DNA of 64,000 nucleotides from assembly GCF_001887595.1 (NCBI RefSeq), contig NZ_CP017480.1:2818001-2882000 (forward strand). The letters are read 5' to 3'. The stretch comes from Luteibacter rhizovicinus DSM 16549 (GTDB lineage Bacteria; Pseudomonadota; Gammaproteobacteria; Xanthomonadales; Rhodanobacteraceae). Below, in pieces: positions 1 to 7,946 of the stretch. The notes under the pieces were generated by a model. That model made no database searches. It was not told where the DNA came from and saw only the letters and a list, made by a program, of their open reading frames with translations. The translations under genes and the position numbers were made by a program. Position 1 is the stretch's first letter, and the number at the start of each line of letters is the position of its first letter.

Positions 1-21
1 TTCCATCGAGGACTCTCCCGC

Positions 22-495
22 ATGATTCGCCGCTTTCTCGCCGTCGCTCTCGCCGCGCTCGTACTCACGGGTCCCGCGGTCGCTGTCGCGGCCGCCACGC
101 CCGATCTGAAAGTCACCACCCTGGACGGCAAGCCGTTCGATCTCGCCGCGCAGCATGGCAAATGGGTGGTGGTTAACTACTGGGCTACCTGGTGTGTGCC
201 GTGCATCAAGGAAATGCCGGATATCTCGGCGTTCGTGAAGAACCACAAGAACGTCACGGCGATCGGCCTCGCCTTCGAAGATACCGATGCGAAGGACATC
301 CGTGCCTTCGTCGCCAAGCACCCCGTCGTGTACCCGATTGCCCAGGTCGACGTCATGGATCCGCCGAAAGCGTTCGAGGCGCCGAAGGGCCTGCCGACGA
401 CGTACCTGATCGCACCGGACGGCACGGTGGCCAAGCGATTCGTCGGCCCCGTGACCGAGCAGAGCCTCGGCGAGGCCATCAGCAAGGGGAAATGA
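22..495 (+). CDS. TlpA/ResA-like periplasmic thiol-disulfide oxidoreductase
   Basis: The 157-residue protein starts with a Sec signal (about residues 1-24, ending in an Ala-rich stretch) followed by a thioredoxin fold. The redox motif WCVPC lies at C58/C61, after the typical VVVNYWATW strand. The cis-Pro loop is GLPTTYLI near residue 129. The family reduces or oxidises cysteines of exported proteins, often in cytochrome c or copper-site assembly. Acylphosphatase follows after 1 base, so the two are probably co-transcribed. The copper delivery genes PCuAC and SCO1 lie just downstream on the other strand, which fits a role in cytochrome oxidase or copper-thiol chemistry, but that link is inferred. 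The exact client is unknown. Confidence 0.85.
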   Translation: MIRRFLAVALAALVLTGPAVAVAAATPDLKVTTLDGKPFDLAAQHGKWVVVNYWATWCVPCIKEMPDISAFVKNHKNVTAIGLAFEDTDAKDIRAFVAKHPVVYPIAQVDVMDPPKAFEAPKGLPTTYLIAPDGTVAKRFVGPVTEQSLGEAISKGK

Positions 496-496
496 G

Positions 497-766
497 ATGA
501 AAGCCGCTCGCTTCATCGTCAGGGGAAAGGTGCAGGGCGTGTTCTTCCGTGCCTCGGCACGCGAGAAGGCGACGGCACTCAAACTCACCGGCCACGCCCG
601 TAACCTGCTGGATGGCAGCGTCGAGGTGGTCGTCTACGGCGAGGCAGCGGCGATCGACCGGTTCGAAGTGTGGCTGCACGATGGCCCGGACTCGGCCGAG
701 GTCAACGAGCTGTACCGCGAAGATCTCGGCGCGCACGACGCGCCGAGCGAATTCATTACCCGGTAG
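497..766 (+). CDS. acyP: Acylphosphatase
   Basis: The 89-residue length is standard for this family, which hydrolyses acyl phosphates such as 1,3-bisphosphoglycerate. The signature GKVQGVFFRAS holds the phosphate-binding loop and catalytic Arg18. The second signature, GHARNLLDGSVEVVVYG, holds catalytic Asn36. The protein is cytoplasmic with no signal peptide. The gene begins 1 base after the thioredoxin-like gene, so it is likely in the same transcript. A REP pair follows the stop codon, between this gene and the convergent copper operon. Confidence 0.93.
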   Translation: MKAARFIVRGKVQGVFFRASAREKATALKLTGHARNLLDGSVEVVVYGEAAAIDRFEVWLHDGPDSAEVNELYREDLGAHDAPSEFITR

Positions 767-778
767 CGCCACCGCTTC

Positions 779-863
779 TGTGGGAGCCGCTTCAGCGGCG
801 ACCCCGCGGCAGCGGGGAAGGGTGCGGCAAGCACCCAATCGCCGATGAATCGGCTCCTACAAA
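779..863. repeat. REP palindrome pair between convergent genes
   Basis: Left unit TGGGAGCCGCTTCAGCGGCG and, about 35 bases on, the right unit CGCCGATGAATCGGCTCC in inverse orientation. Each unit is a small palindrome, and the two face each other so the whole can fold into a larger stem. It lies between the acylphosphatase stop and the oppositely oriented PCuAC stop. The same element type recurs at least seven more times in the window. Confidence 0.85.
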
Positions 864-876
864 GAGCCCGCGCGAC

Positions 877-1323
877 TTAGTCGGTCGGGCCGGACGCATT
901 GGCGGGGCGCGCCAGCAAGGTGACGGGAAGCTTCCCGCCATCGGACAGCGCAAAGGTCACGACGATCTTGTCGCCCGGCTTCACCGGGTGTTTCGCCTCC
1001 ATCAGCATCACGTGGTAGCCGCCCGGCGAGAAGGCCAGCTTGCCCTTCGGCGGCAGCGGCACGCTGTCGACCATTTCCATGCGTCCCATGCCACCGTCGG
1101 TGCTGCTGCGATGGACCATGGCCTCGGCATAGTCCGGCGACGACGCACCGACGATCGACACCGCGCGATCGGACAGGTTCTCGAAGCTCACGTAGCCGCC
1201 CGCGGGCAAGCTTCCCGGCAGGACACGCAGCCAGCCATCGCTGGCCTTGACCGAAGGTGCGTCCGCGGCTTGTGCGGCGCCGGCAACGAGCATCACGGCG
1301 ATGGCGAGCGATCGGAAAGTCAC
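877..1323 (-). CDS. Periplasmic copper chaperone PCu(A)C
   Basis: The 148-residue exported protein begins at a GTG that overlaps the stop of the SCO1 gene by 4 bases (GTGA), indicating translational coupling. The first 20 residues are a Sec signal ending AQA. The family copper site H/M-x10-M-x21-H-x-M is visible: the AMVH segment, the GGMGRMEM segment and GGYHVMLM. PCuAC binds Cu(I) in the periplasm and hands it to the CuA centre of cytochrome c oxidase. Pairing with SCO1 matches the usual operon. The longer open frame upstream overlaps SCO1 and is not real coding. Confidence 0.9.
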   Translation of the reverse strand: MTFRSLAIAVMLVAGAAQAADAPSVKASDGWLRVLPGSLPAGGYVSFENLSDRAVSIVGASSPDYAEAMVHRSSTDGGMGRMEMVDSVPLPPKGKLAFSPGGYHVMLMEAKHPVKPGDKIVVTFALSDGGKLPVTLLARPANASGPTD

Positions 1324-1937
1324 GGTTGGGCTCCCAGTGAAGTGAGGAGGTGCAGGTCGTGCACCATGTCGTCCTGTGATGCGGAAGGCGTGGCCAGCAG
1401 GCGGGCCTTGCCCTCGGCATCGAAGAAATAGATGGCCGAGCTGTGGCTCACGTCGTAGGCACCATTGCCACGGTCCGGTTCGCGGGTGAAGGCGGAACGA
1501 TAGCGCTTGGCCAGCGCTTCGACGTCGGCGTCCGAACCGACCAGGCCGACGGCGCGCTTGTCGAAGGCGTTGACGTAGGCGTGCATGATCTCCGGCGTGT
1601 CGCGCTTGGGATCGACGCTGACGAACAGGATGCGGACCTTGTCGGCCGGCGGGCCAAGACGATCCAGGACCACGTGCAACTGGGTCAGTGTCAACGGGCA
1701 GACATCCGGGCAATGCGTGTAGCCGAAGTACATGAGGGTGACCTTGCCCTTGAAGTCGGCCCCGGTCACGGCCTTGCCGTTGTCATCGGTCAGCCGGAAG
1801 TCGAGGTCGGGCAGGTGGCCGGACACATCGGTCAGCCGCCACTCGGGTTGCGGCTGGCGCTGGCAAGCGCTCACGCCGACGAGGGCGATCAGGATCAGCA
1901 AGGCCCACAGGACCCGGCGGGAGAACAAGGGCTTCAT
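1320..1937 (-). CDS. SCO1/SenC-family copper-thiol protein (lipoprotein)
   Basis: The 205-residue protein has an N-terminal hydrophobic segment ending in the lipobox VSAC (Cys25), so it is probably lipid-anchored in the periplasm. The thioredoxin fold carries the copper motif CPDVC (C76/C80) after YFGYTH and the third ligand His165 in the DVSHSSAIYFF segment. SCO proteins deliver or reduce copper sites of cytochrome oxidase. The gene is first in a two-gene unit with PCuAC; the 4-base overlap couples their translation. Confidence 0.93.
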   Translation of the reverse strand: MKPLFSRRVLWALLILIALVGVSACQRQPQPEWRLTDVSGHLPDLDFRLTDDNGKAVTGADFKGKVTLMYFGYTHCPDVCPLTLTQLHVVLDRLGPPADKVRILFVSVDPKRDTPEIMHAYVNAFDKRAVGLVGSDADVEALAKRYRSAFTREPDRGNGAYDVSHSSAIYFFDAEGKARLLATPSASQDDMVHDLHLLTSLGAQP

Positions 1938-2018
1938 GCGACACTCCGCGACATATCCCGCAAAGGATACGCCACCCGTGCCGGCCTACAGGCACCTCCT
2001 TCACCTGGAACGATCCGG

Positions 2019-2402
2019 ATGCGACAACATGTCAGCGGCGCGCAAGCCCTTCTCGCCGGCATCGCCGGCGCCTCCGCGGTGGCGCTCGGCGCGTTCGGTG
2101 CGCACGCACTGCATGGCGTGGTGGACGAGCACGGCCTGGGTATCTGGCACACCGGGGTGGAATACCACTTCTGGCACGCGCTGGCGTTGTTCGTCGCGGT
2201 GATCGGGCTGCCGTCCGGCCGGGCCCGGTCGGTGGCGATCGCTCTGTTCTCGCTGGGCATCGTGCTGTTTTCGGGCAGCCTCTATGCGTTGGCCGTGGGT
2301 GCGCCGCGGCTGGTGGGACTGGTGACGCCAGTGGGCGGCGTGGCATTTATCGGTGGGTGGATCGCTGCGGCGATGTCGTTACGGGTGGCGCCCGCTCCGT
2401 AG
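2019..2402 (+). CDS. DUF423 small membrane protein
   Basis: The 127-residue polytopic protein has about four hydrophobic helices. It opens with a GASAVALGAFGAHAL segment and has the GIWHTGVEYHFWHALALF segment typical of DUF423 (YgdD-like). The start chosen is the ATG just before that conserved region; the open frame extends far upstream, but that stretch lies over the SCO1 gene on the other strand. Function is unknown in the family. It is divergent from SCO1 and convergent with the transglutaminase-like gene, with a REP unit between their ends. Confidence 0.88.
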   Translation: MRQHVSGAQALLAGIAGASAVALGAFGAHALHGVVDEHGLGIWHTGVEYHFWHALALFVAVIGLPSGRARSVAIALFSLGIVLFSGSLYALAVGAPRLVGLVTPVGGVAFIGGWIAAAMSLRVAPAP

Positions 2403-2403
2403 C

Positions 2404-2428
2404 ATCGCCGCTGAAGCGGCTCGCACAC
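2404..2428. repeat. Solitary REP half-unit
   Basis: ATCGCCGCTGAAGCGGCTCGCA is one unit of the REP family, squeezed between the DUF423 stop and the transglutaminase-like gene stop (convergent ends). Confidence 0.75.
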
Positions 2429-2430
2429 GA

Positions 2431-3927
2431 TCAGTCGGATCCCTTGCCGCCGTTGGAGCTGGCCGTCATCCCGGAGGGCACGGGCATGTCCATCAGGTTC
2501 GACGCGGCGATCGCGCGATTGATGGTGATGTGACCCAGGGTGCTCATCGCAGCAAAGAAGCGCCAAGGGTCACCATTGCCGACGCCCAGCGCGATGTGGG
2601 TCGAGTCGAACCGGCGCTGCGCCGAATCGAAGCTGATCCAGCGTCCGTTGATGAAGGCCTGCGTCCAGGCATGGGGAATGAAGACGCGCGACGCACCGCC
2701 CATGCGCTCGACATAGACGATGCCGGTGACCACGCGCGCCGGGATGCCGACGGCCCGCGCCAGGGCTGTCAGCAGGACGGCGTGTTCAGTGCAGTCACCG
2801 TTCCGGCTTTCCATGGTTTCCAGGGCTGATGCGTAACCGACATCGAGTCCTTTCCGTGAGATGTAATCCGAGATGTAGGAGCGAAGTCGGCGCATGCGCT
2901 GGAGATCGCTGGTCGCGTCGCCGACGATCTGTTTTGCGAACGCACGGATCTGCGGTGAATCCGATTGCACCCATGCATTGGGTGCGATGTCTTCGGGGGA
3001 GGGCGCCGCCTCGTCGCTCGTCATATGGCCGAAGCCGACGTCGATCGTGTAGACACCATCGCCGATCGCGGTGACATGTTGCTCGTCGGTTTCAACGAAG
3101 GGCTGCGGGAAGTTGCCTCGTACCGTGATCGTGTAGCGCACAGGCGCAGCACGCAGCGCCATGACCATCGGGCGCGGCGACTGGATCATGGCCGCGCGGA
3201 GCAGGTCGACGTCCTGGTCGGGCGCCTTCGCGCAGGCCTCGCTGCATGCGGCCATTTCCAGGCGAAAGCCGAGCATCGGCGAGATGCCGCGGCGAATGTA
3301 ACCCTGGTTGTCGACCCAGATATCGACGCTGCGATCGCCCGTGAAGCCCACCAGTGACTGTCGCAGGTGATGCAGGGTCTCGCGGTTGCCATCGGGCATT
3401 TCGATCACTTCATCACCGATGACGAGCACATCGACGGTGGCCACCTGTTGCTTGACGGCATCGAAGTTGCGGATCTGGTACGTCGTGCCCTGTCGGAACC
3501 CATGGGCCACCATGGACAGGCGCTGTCCTTCGGCCAGTGACGCCCCGGTAGGCCAGATCAGCAGATTGACCTTCGACTGGCCGCCCACCGTATTGGCCAC
3601 CTGGAAAGCCCCATCGTCACGGACCTCGCCCTGCACCAGGTTCTGCTGCGAGGACATGTTGGTCGTGGCGTAGAACGCGAGCGGGGCACCCAGCGCGGAC
3701 TCCAGGGTCTGGATCCGGGTCTGGAGCAGGATCGGCGTGTGCACACGGGTGAGACGGAAGTTGAGCACCTGGGTCGTGGTCACCTTGTCGCCCGTCGCGT
3801 CGCGGTCGATCTGCAGGCTGCCGACCTTGCGGCCGTCGAGGAGAACGGTCATCCAGCGCTGATCCGCCAGGGCCGAGGTGGCGGTCAGACACAACAGTAC
3901 GGCGACGGCGGCAAGACGACGTCTCAT
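2431..3927 (-). CDS. Exported transglutaminase-like (papain-fold) protein
   Basis: The 498-residue protein has a Sec signal (residues 1-21, ending ALA). A long beta-rich N-terminal region of unknown role follows, then a C-terminal transglutaminase-like core. The core shows the catalytic cysteine in SRNGDCTEHAVLLTALAR, the GIPARVVTG strand, the histidine in VFIPHAWTQAFI and the aspartate in WISFDSAQRRF, a complete Cys-His-Asp triad. Bacterial members act as cysteine peptidases or amidases in the periplasm; the substrate here is not predictable. It is monocistronic, with purT divergent about 125 bases away. Confidence 0.85.
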   Translation of the reverse strand: MRRRLAAVAVLLCLTATSALADQRWMTVLLDGRKVGSLQIDRDATGDKVTTTQVLNFRLTRVHTPILLQTRIQTLESALGAPLAFYATTNMSSQQNLVQGEVRDDGAFQVANTVGGQSKVNLLIWPTGASLAEGQRLSMVAHGFRQGTTYQIRNFDAVKQQVATVDVLVIGDEVIEMPDGNRETLHHLRQSLVGFTGDRSVDIWVDNQGYIRRGISPMLGFRLEMAACSEACAKAPDQDVDLLRAAMIQSPRPMVMALRAAPVRYTITVRGNFPQPFVETDEQHVTAIGDGVYTIDVGFGHMTSDEAAPSPEDIAPNAWVQSDSPQIRAFAKQIVGDATSDLQRMRRLRSYISDYISRKGLDVGYASALETMESRNGDCTEHAVLLTALARAVGIPARVVTGIVYVERMGGASRVFIPHAWTQAFINGRWISFDSAQRRFDSTHIALGVGNGDPWRFFAAMSTLGHITINRAIAASNLMDMPVPSGMTASSNGGKGSD

Positions 3928-4052
3928 GATCGTACTTCCGGATTGTTGGGGACAGCTTCATAACAGCACTTTCGTGGCTGGAGTCAAGTCCCCCATTGGT
4001 CGTGTCCCGGCCCGGTAGAATAGGGGCTTCGAATTCCCTCCGGACCCACCCC

Positions 4053-5234
4053 ATGACCAGCTTCGGCACCCCGCATTCCCCTAACGCCCTGAAGGTGCTT
4101 CTGCTGGGGTCCGGTGAGCTCGGCAAAGAAGTCGCCATCGAACTGCAGCGCTTCGCCGTCGAGGTGATCGCGGTGGACCGGTACCCGAACGCGCCGGCCA
4201 TGCAGGTTGCCCACCGCAGCCACGTCATCGACATGCTGGATGGTGCCGCCCTGCGCAAGCTGATCGAAGAGGAGCAGCCGCACCTGGTCGTTCCCGAGAT
4301 CGAGGCCATCCACACGCAGACCCTCATCGAGATGGAGAAGGAGGGCCTCAGGGTCATCCCCACCGCCAAGGCCGCGTGGCTGACCATGGATCGCGAGGGC
4401 ATCCGCCGCCTTGCCGCGGAAACGCTCGGCCTGCCGACCTCGCCTTACCGGTTCTGTGACACGCACGAGGCGTTTCTTACCGCCATTGCCGAGCTCGGCA
4501 CGCCGTGCGTGGTCAAACCCGTGATGAGCTCGTCGGGCAAGGGGCAGAGCGTCGTGCGTCAGCCGGGCGATGCGGACGCGGCGTGGGAATACGCGCAGTC
4601 CGGCGGCCGCGCCGGTCGCGGTCGCGTCATCGTCGAAGGCTTCATCGACTTCGACTACGAAATCACCTTGCTCACCGTACGTCATCGCGATGGCGTGTCG
4701 TTCTGCGCGCCCATCGGCCACCGCCAGGAAGAAGGCGACTATCGCGAATCATGGCAGCCGCAGCCGATGAGCGAGGAGGCGCGCGCTTCCGCCGAGCGCC
4801 AGGCCGACGCGATCACGGCCGCCCTGGGCGGCTGGGGCGTGTTCGGTGTCGAATTCTTCGTGCGTGGCGATGACGTCATCTTCTCCGAGGTCAGTCCGCG
4901 CCCCCACGACACCGGTCTGGTCACCCTGATCTCGCAGGACCTTTCCGAATTCGCCCTGCACGCGCGGGCCATCCTTGGCCTGCCCGTGCCCGAAATCCAC
5001 GCGTTCGCACCAGCCGCCTCCTGTGCCGTCCTCGTCGAAGGCGAGGGCGCGGCCCCGATGTACCACGGCGTCGCGGAGGCCCTGGCCGAGACGGGCACGA
5101 TGTTGCGCATCTTCGGTAAGCCGGAAGTGCGGGGTCGCCGCCGCATGGCCGTGACCCTGGCCCGCGGCGCGACCGTGGAAGAGGCGCTCGACAAGGCCAA
5201 GCGCGCGGCCAGCCGCATCCGCGTCGAGCTTTGA
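4053..5234 (+). CDS. purT: Formate-dependent GAR transformylase (PurT)
   Basis: The 393-residue ATP-grasp enzyme makes formyl-glycinamide ribotide from formate, ATP and GAR in purine synthesis. It shows the N-terminal dinucleotide-like fold ([20 protein letters not shown]) and the ATP-grasp loop ([15 protein letters not shown]). The metal/substrate strand is [27 protein letters not shown] in content, with the catalytic Glu residues. The start is the ATG giving MTSFGTPHS; an open extension of 19 residues upstream is not conserved-looking. It stands alone, with a perfect palindrome spanning its stop codon. Confidence 0.97.
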   Translation: MTSFGTPHSPNALKVLLLGSGELGKEVAIELQRFAVEVIAVDRYPNAPAMQVAHRSHVIDMLDGAALRKLIEEEQPHLVVPEIEAIHTQTLIEMEKEGLRVIPTAKAAWLTMDREGIRRLAAETLGLPTSPYRFCDTHEAFLTAIAELGTPCVVKPVMSSSGKGQSVVRQPGDADAAWEYAQSGGRAGRGRVIVEGFIDFDYEITLLTVRHRDGVSFCAPIGHRQEEGDYRESWQPQPMSEEARASAERQADAITAALGGWGVFGVEFFVRGDDVIFSEVSPRPHDTGLVTLISQDLSEFALHARAILGLPVPEIHAFAPAASCAVLVEGEGAAPMYHGVAEALAETGTMLRIFGKPEVRGRRRMAVTLARGATVEEALDKAKRAASRIRVEL

Positions 5235-5245
5235 ACGGCCGTTCA
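5232..5245. repeat. 14-bp perfect palindrome at the purT stop
   Basis: TGAACGGCCGTTCA is fully self-complementary and contains the purT stop codon, 46 bases before the next gene start. It could be a terminator core or an operator for the downstream TPR gene; it has no T-tract. Confidence 0.4.
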
Positions 5246-5291
5246 CACCCCGATGTTAAGCTGCTGCGCTCCTAGGGAAGATGCCTGACCG

Positions 5292-7007
5292 ATGAGCGGA
5301 CGCCGAGACTCGAACGACCACGAACCACGCGGACGAACCGAACCGACCCTGGGTCGGCTCGACGACCTGGACAAGCCGGCACCGCCGGTCGACGACGGCT
5401 TGCCTCACTTCGTCGTCGACGAGCCACGCCGCCGGACGGGTGGGCCGACGCCGCCTCCGCGCCGTGCACGCAAGCGTGGCTGGCTGATTCCCGTGCTGGT
5501 ATTGGTGCTGATCGGCGCCGTCACCGGCCTGTGGCTGCAGCAGGATCGCCTGCGCAATCTTGTTCCCAGCACCGAACTCAACGACGTGCTCACCCAGGCC
5601 AACCAGGCACTGGACGCCGGCAAGCTCGACGGCGCGCAGGGCGACAGCGCCCGCGAGCTGTTCGAAAAAGCACGCGACCAGCAACCGGACAGTGACCAGG
5701 CGCGTGATGGTCTTCGTCGCGTCGGGCAGGCCGAGATCGCCCGCGCCGACCAGGCGCTCAACGCCGGTCGGCTCGACGAGGCCGATGCCGCGCTCGGCGT
5801 GGCAAGGGAGTTGCTCGGTGGCGGCAACGATGTCGAGCAGCTGAGCGCTCGCCTCTCGCAGGCACGCAACCCGCAAGGGCATACCGCGTCCCTCATCGAT
5901 CAGGCCCAGGAAGCGTTCGCCGCCGGCAAGTTCGATGGCGACGACGGTGCCGGTGCCCTTTATCGCCGTGTGCTCGACGCGGACAAATCGAACACCGTGG
6001 CCGCCCGCGGCCTGGACAAGGTCGGCGACGCACTCGCCGCCCAGGCCCGTCAGGCCATGGCCAGCAACGACAGGGCCAAGGCGAATGCGCTGGTCGATCG
6101 CATCGCCATCCTCGTGCCGGGTTATGGCGACCTGCCGTCGCTGCGCGCCTCGCTGGCGGAAAACCGGAAACAGGACGACCAGGCCATCACGGCCCTCGTC
6201 CAGCAAGGTAATGACGCCATGCGCGCCGGCCAGTTCACCGGTGACGGCGACGACAATGCGCTCGCCCGCTTCCAGGCCGTGCTGGCCGCCGACCCCGATA
6301 ACGCGGATGCAAAGGCGGGCCTCGGACAGGTTGCCCAGGCCCTCATCGTGCAGGCCAACGCCGCGCTCGACAGCGAAGACGATGCCCAGGCCTCGCGCCT
6401 GCTCGATCAGGCCGCGAAGCTGGCGCCGAAATCCGCCGAGCTCGCCGCTGCGCGTGCGCGTATCGGTGGCGGGGACGCGAAGGGCGCCAGGCTTGGCCCA
6501 TCGTCCGATGCGGTCGCGACGCTACGCAACGGCGACACGGCCGAGGCGTCGCTTGCCGTCAGCCCGGAACAGAAGGCGAAAGTCACCGCGCTGGTCGGTC
6601 GGGCGCAGGCCGCCGCCACGCGCGGCGACATCATGGATCCGCCGGGCGACAGCGCCTACGATTTGTATCGCAACGCGCTCGCCATCGATGGTAACGACCC
6701 GGCTGCCCGTGCCGGCTTGCAGGGTTTGCCCGGTCAGGTCGAGAAGCTGATGCAACAGGCCGTCGCCAATGGCAACGTCAAACGTGCCGAGGACCTCTAC
6801 GCCACGCTGTCGGACCTTGCTCCGGGCGATGCGTCGCAGGGCGAGATGCGTCACCGTCTGGGCAGCGCCTGGATCGACAGCGCCCTCCAGCGCTCCTCGC
6901 AAGGCGATCGCCAGGGGGCGTTCCAGGCGCTGGACCGGGCACGCCATTACACGCCGGACGACCCGCGCCTGCAGGGCGCTTACGAGCGCATCGCGACAGG
7001 ACGATGA
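5292..7007 (+). CDS. Inner-membrane-anchored TPR-like repeat protein
   Basis: The 571-residue protein has a charged, Pro-rich cytoplasmic N-terminus (residues 1-62), one transmembrane helix (about 64-82, GWLIPVLVLVLIGAVTGLWL), and a periplasmic region of degenerate TPR-like helical repeats. Recurrent phrases such as QALDAGKLDGAQGDSARELFEKA recur roughly every 80-100 residues. The repeats have diverged. This suggests a scaffold in the periplasm, but no partner is evident. Its stop overlaps the next ATG by 4 bases (ATGA), so the downstream epimerase is translationally coupled. Confidence 0.75.
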   Translation: MSGRRDSNDHEPRGRTEPTLGRLDDLDKPAPPVDDGLPHFVVDEPRRRTGGPTPPPRRARKRGWLIPVLVLVLIGAVTGLWLQQDRLRNLVPSTELNDVLTQANQALDAGKLDGAQGDSARELFEKARDQQPDSDQARDGLRRVGQAEIARADQALNAGRLDEADAALGVARELLGGGNDVEQLSARLSQARNPQGHTASLIDQAQEAFAAGKFDGDDGAGALYRRVLDADKSNTVAARGLDKVGDALAAQARQAMASNDRAKANALVDRIAILVPGYGDLPSLRASLAENRKQDDQAITALVQQGNDAMRAGQFTGDGDDNALARFQAVLAADPDNADAKAGLGQVAQALIVQANAALDSEDDAQASRLLDQAAKLAPKSAELAAARARIGGGDAKGARLGPSSDAVATLRNGDTAEASLAVSPEQKAKVTALVGRAQAAATRGDIMDPPGDSAYDLYRNALAIDGNDPAARAGLQGLPGQVEKLMQQAVANGNVKRAEDLYATLSDLAPGDASQGEMRHRLGSAWIDSALQRSSQGDRQGAFQALDRARHYTPDDPRLQGAYERIATGR

Positions 7008-7849
7008 GCGAACGCATGCGGATTCTCGTCATCGGCGCCACCAGCCAGATCGGTCATTTTCTCCTGCCTCGCCTGGCCGCCGCCGGCGAGGACGTGCTCG
7101 CCCTGAGCCGGCAGCCTCACGATAGTCATCCCGATTGGATCGTCGGCCACCTCCCGGGTGGCATGCCCTCGCTGCCGCCGCTGAAGGCGGTCGTCTGCCT
7201 GGGTCCGCTGAACGGGTTGTCGCCATGGCTGGCGCTCACGCGCCTGCCGGGCACGCCGCACATCGTGGCGACCTCGTCGATGAGCGCGGAGACCAAGCGC
7301 GACTCGACGGACCCCGCCGAGCGGGAGTTGTCGCGCATCCTGCGCGACGCCGAGACCGAGCTCAGTACCACCTGCGCGTCGCGCGGCATGCCGTGGACCA
7401 TTTTCCGCCCAACCCTCGTCTATGGGGCTGGCCTGGACAAGAGCCTCACGCCGATGGTCCAGAACGCCTTGCGCCGCCGCGTGTTCCCGCTGCCGGCGGG
7501 ACGGGGGCAGCGTCAGCCTGTGCACGCCGACGATATCGCCGCCGCGATCGTCGCGGCCCTGACACGGCCGGCAGGGCGTAACCAGACGTTCTCGATCGGG
7601 GGCGGCGAACGCTTCAGCGCCGCCGAGATGTTCCGCCGGGCACGCCGTTCCGCCGGTTCGGCGACCCTGCCATTGCCGGTTCCCCGGTTTATCCTGAACG
7701 TGGCTTCCGCTGTATCGCCGGCCATGCGCGGCCCCATCCACCGACTCGATAGCGACCTGATCGCCGACAATCGGGCTCTGGAAGCGACTCTGGACATCCA
7801 TCCGCGCGCCTTCTCACCCCAGCCCGAGACCTGGCAGGCGGGCTCCTGA
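7004..7849 (+). CDS. NAD(P)-dependent epimerase/dehydratase-like protein
   Basis: The 281-residue Rossmann protein carries the N-terminal motif ILVIGATSQIGHFLLPRL (GxxxxxG). Ser residues lie in HIVATSSMSAE and the segment WTIFRPTLVYGAG is typical of extended/atypical short-chain dehydrogenases. The YxxxK pair is not clear, so it may be a non-catalytic or atypical member. It is coupled by ATGA overlap to the TPR protein. The gene for PBP1b follows after about 97 bases. Substrate unknown. Confidence 0.75.
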   Translation: MSERMRILVIGATSQIGHFLLPRLAAAGEDVLALSRQPHDSHPDWIVGHLPGGMPSLPPLKAVVCLGPLNGLSPWLALTRLPGTPHIVATSSMSAETKRDSTDPAERELSRILRDAETELSTTCASRGMPWTIFRPTLVYGAGLDKSLTPMVQNALRRRVFPLPAGRGQRQPVHADDIAAAIVAALTRPAGRNQTFSIGGGERFSAAEMFRRARRSAGSATLPLPVPRFILNVASAVSPAMRGPIHRLDSDLIADNRALEATLDIHPRAFSPQPETWQAGS

Positions 7850-7946
7850 CGCCGCAGGTCACCGCTTTGCCAGCATTCGTTCAGATGGGCGCCGGGGCGC
7901 TGCCCCTATCATCCGGCTTCGTCTCTCTCCGCAGGACTTCCCCGCG

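Noticed and set aside
670..1431. A 253-residue gene covering the REP pair and PCuAC
   Set aside because: It starts inside acyP, runs through REP repeats and is antisense to PCuAC; composition is shadow-like.
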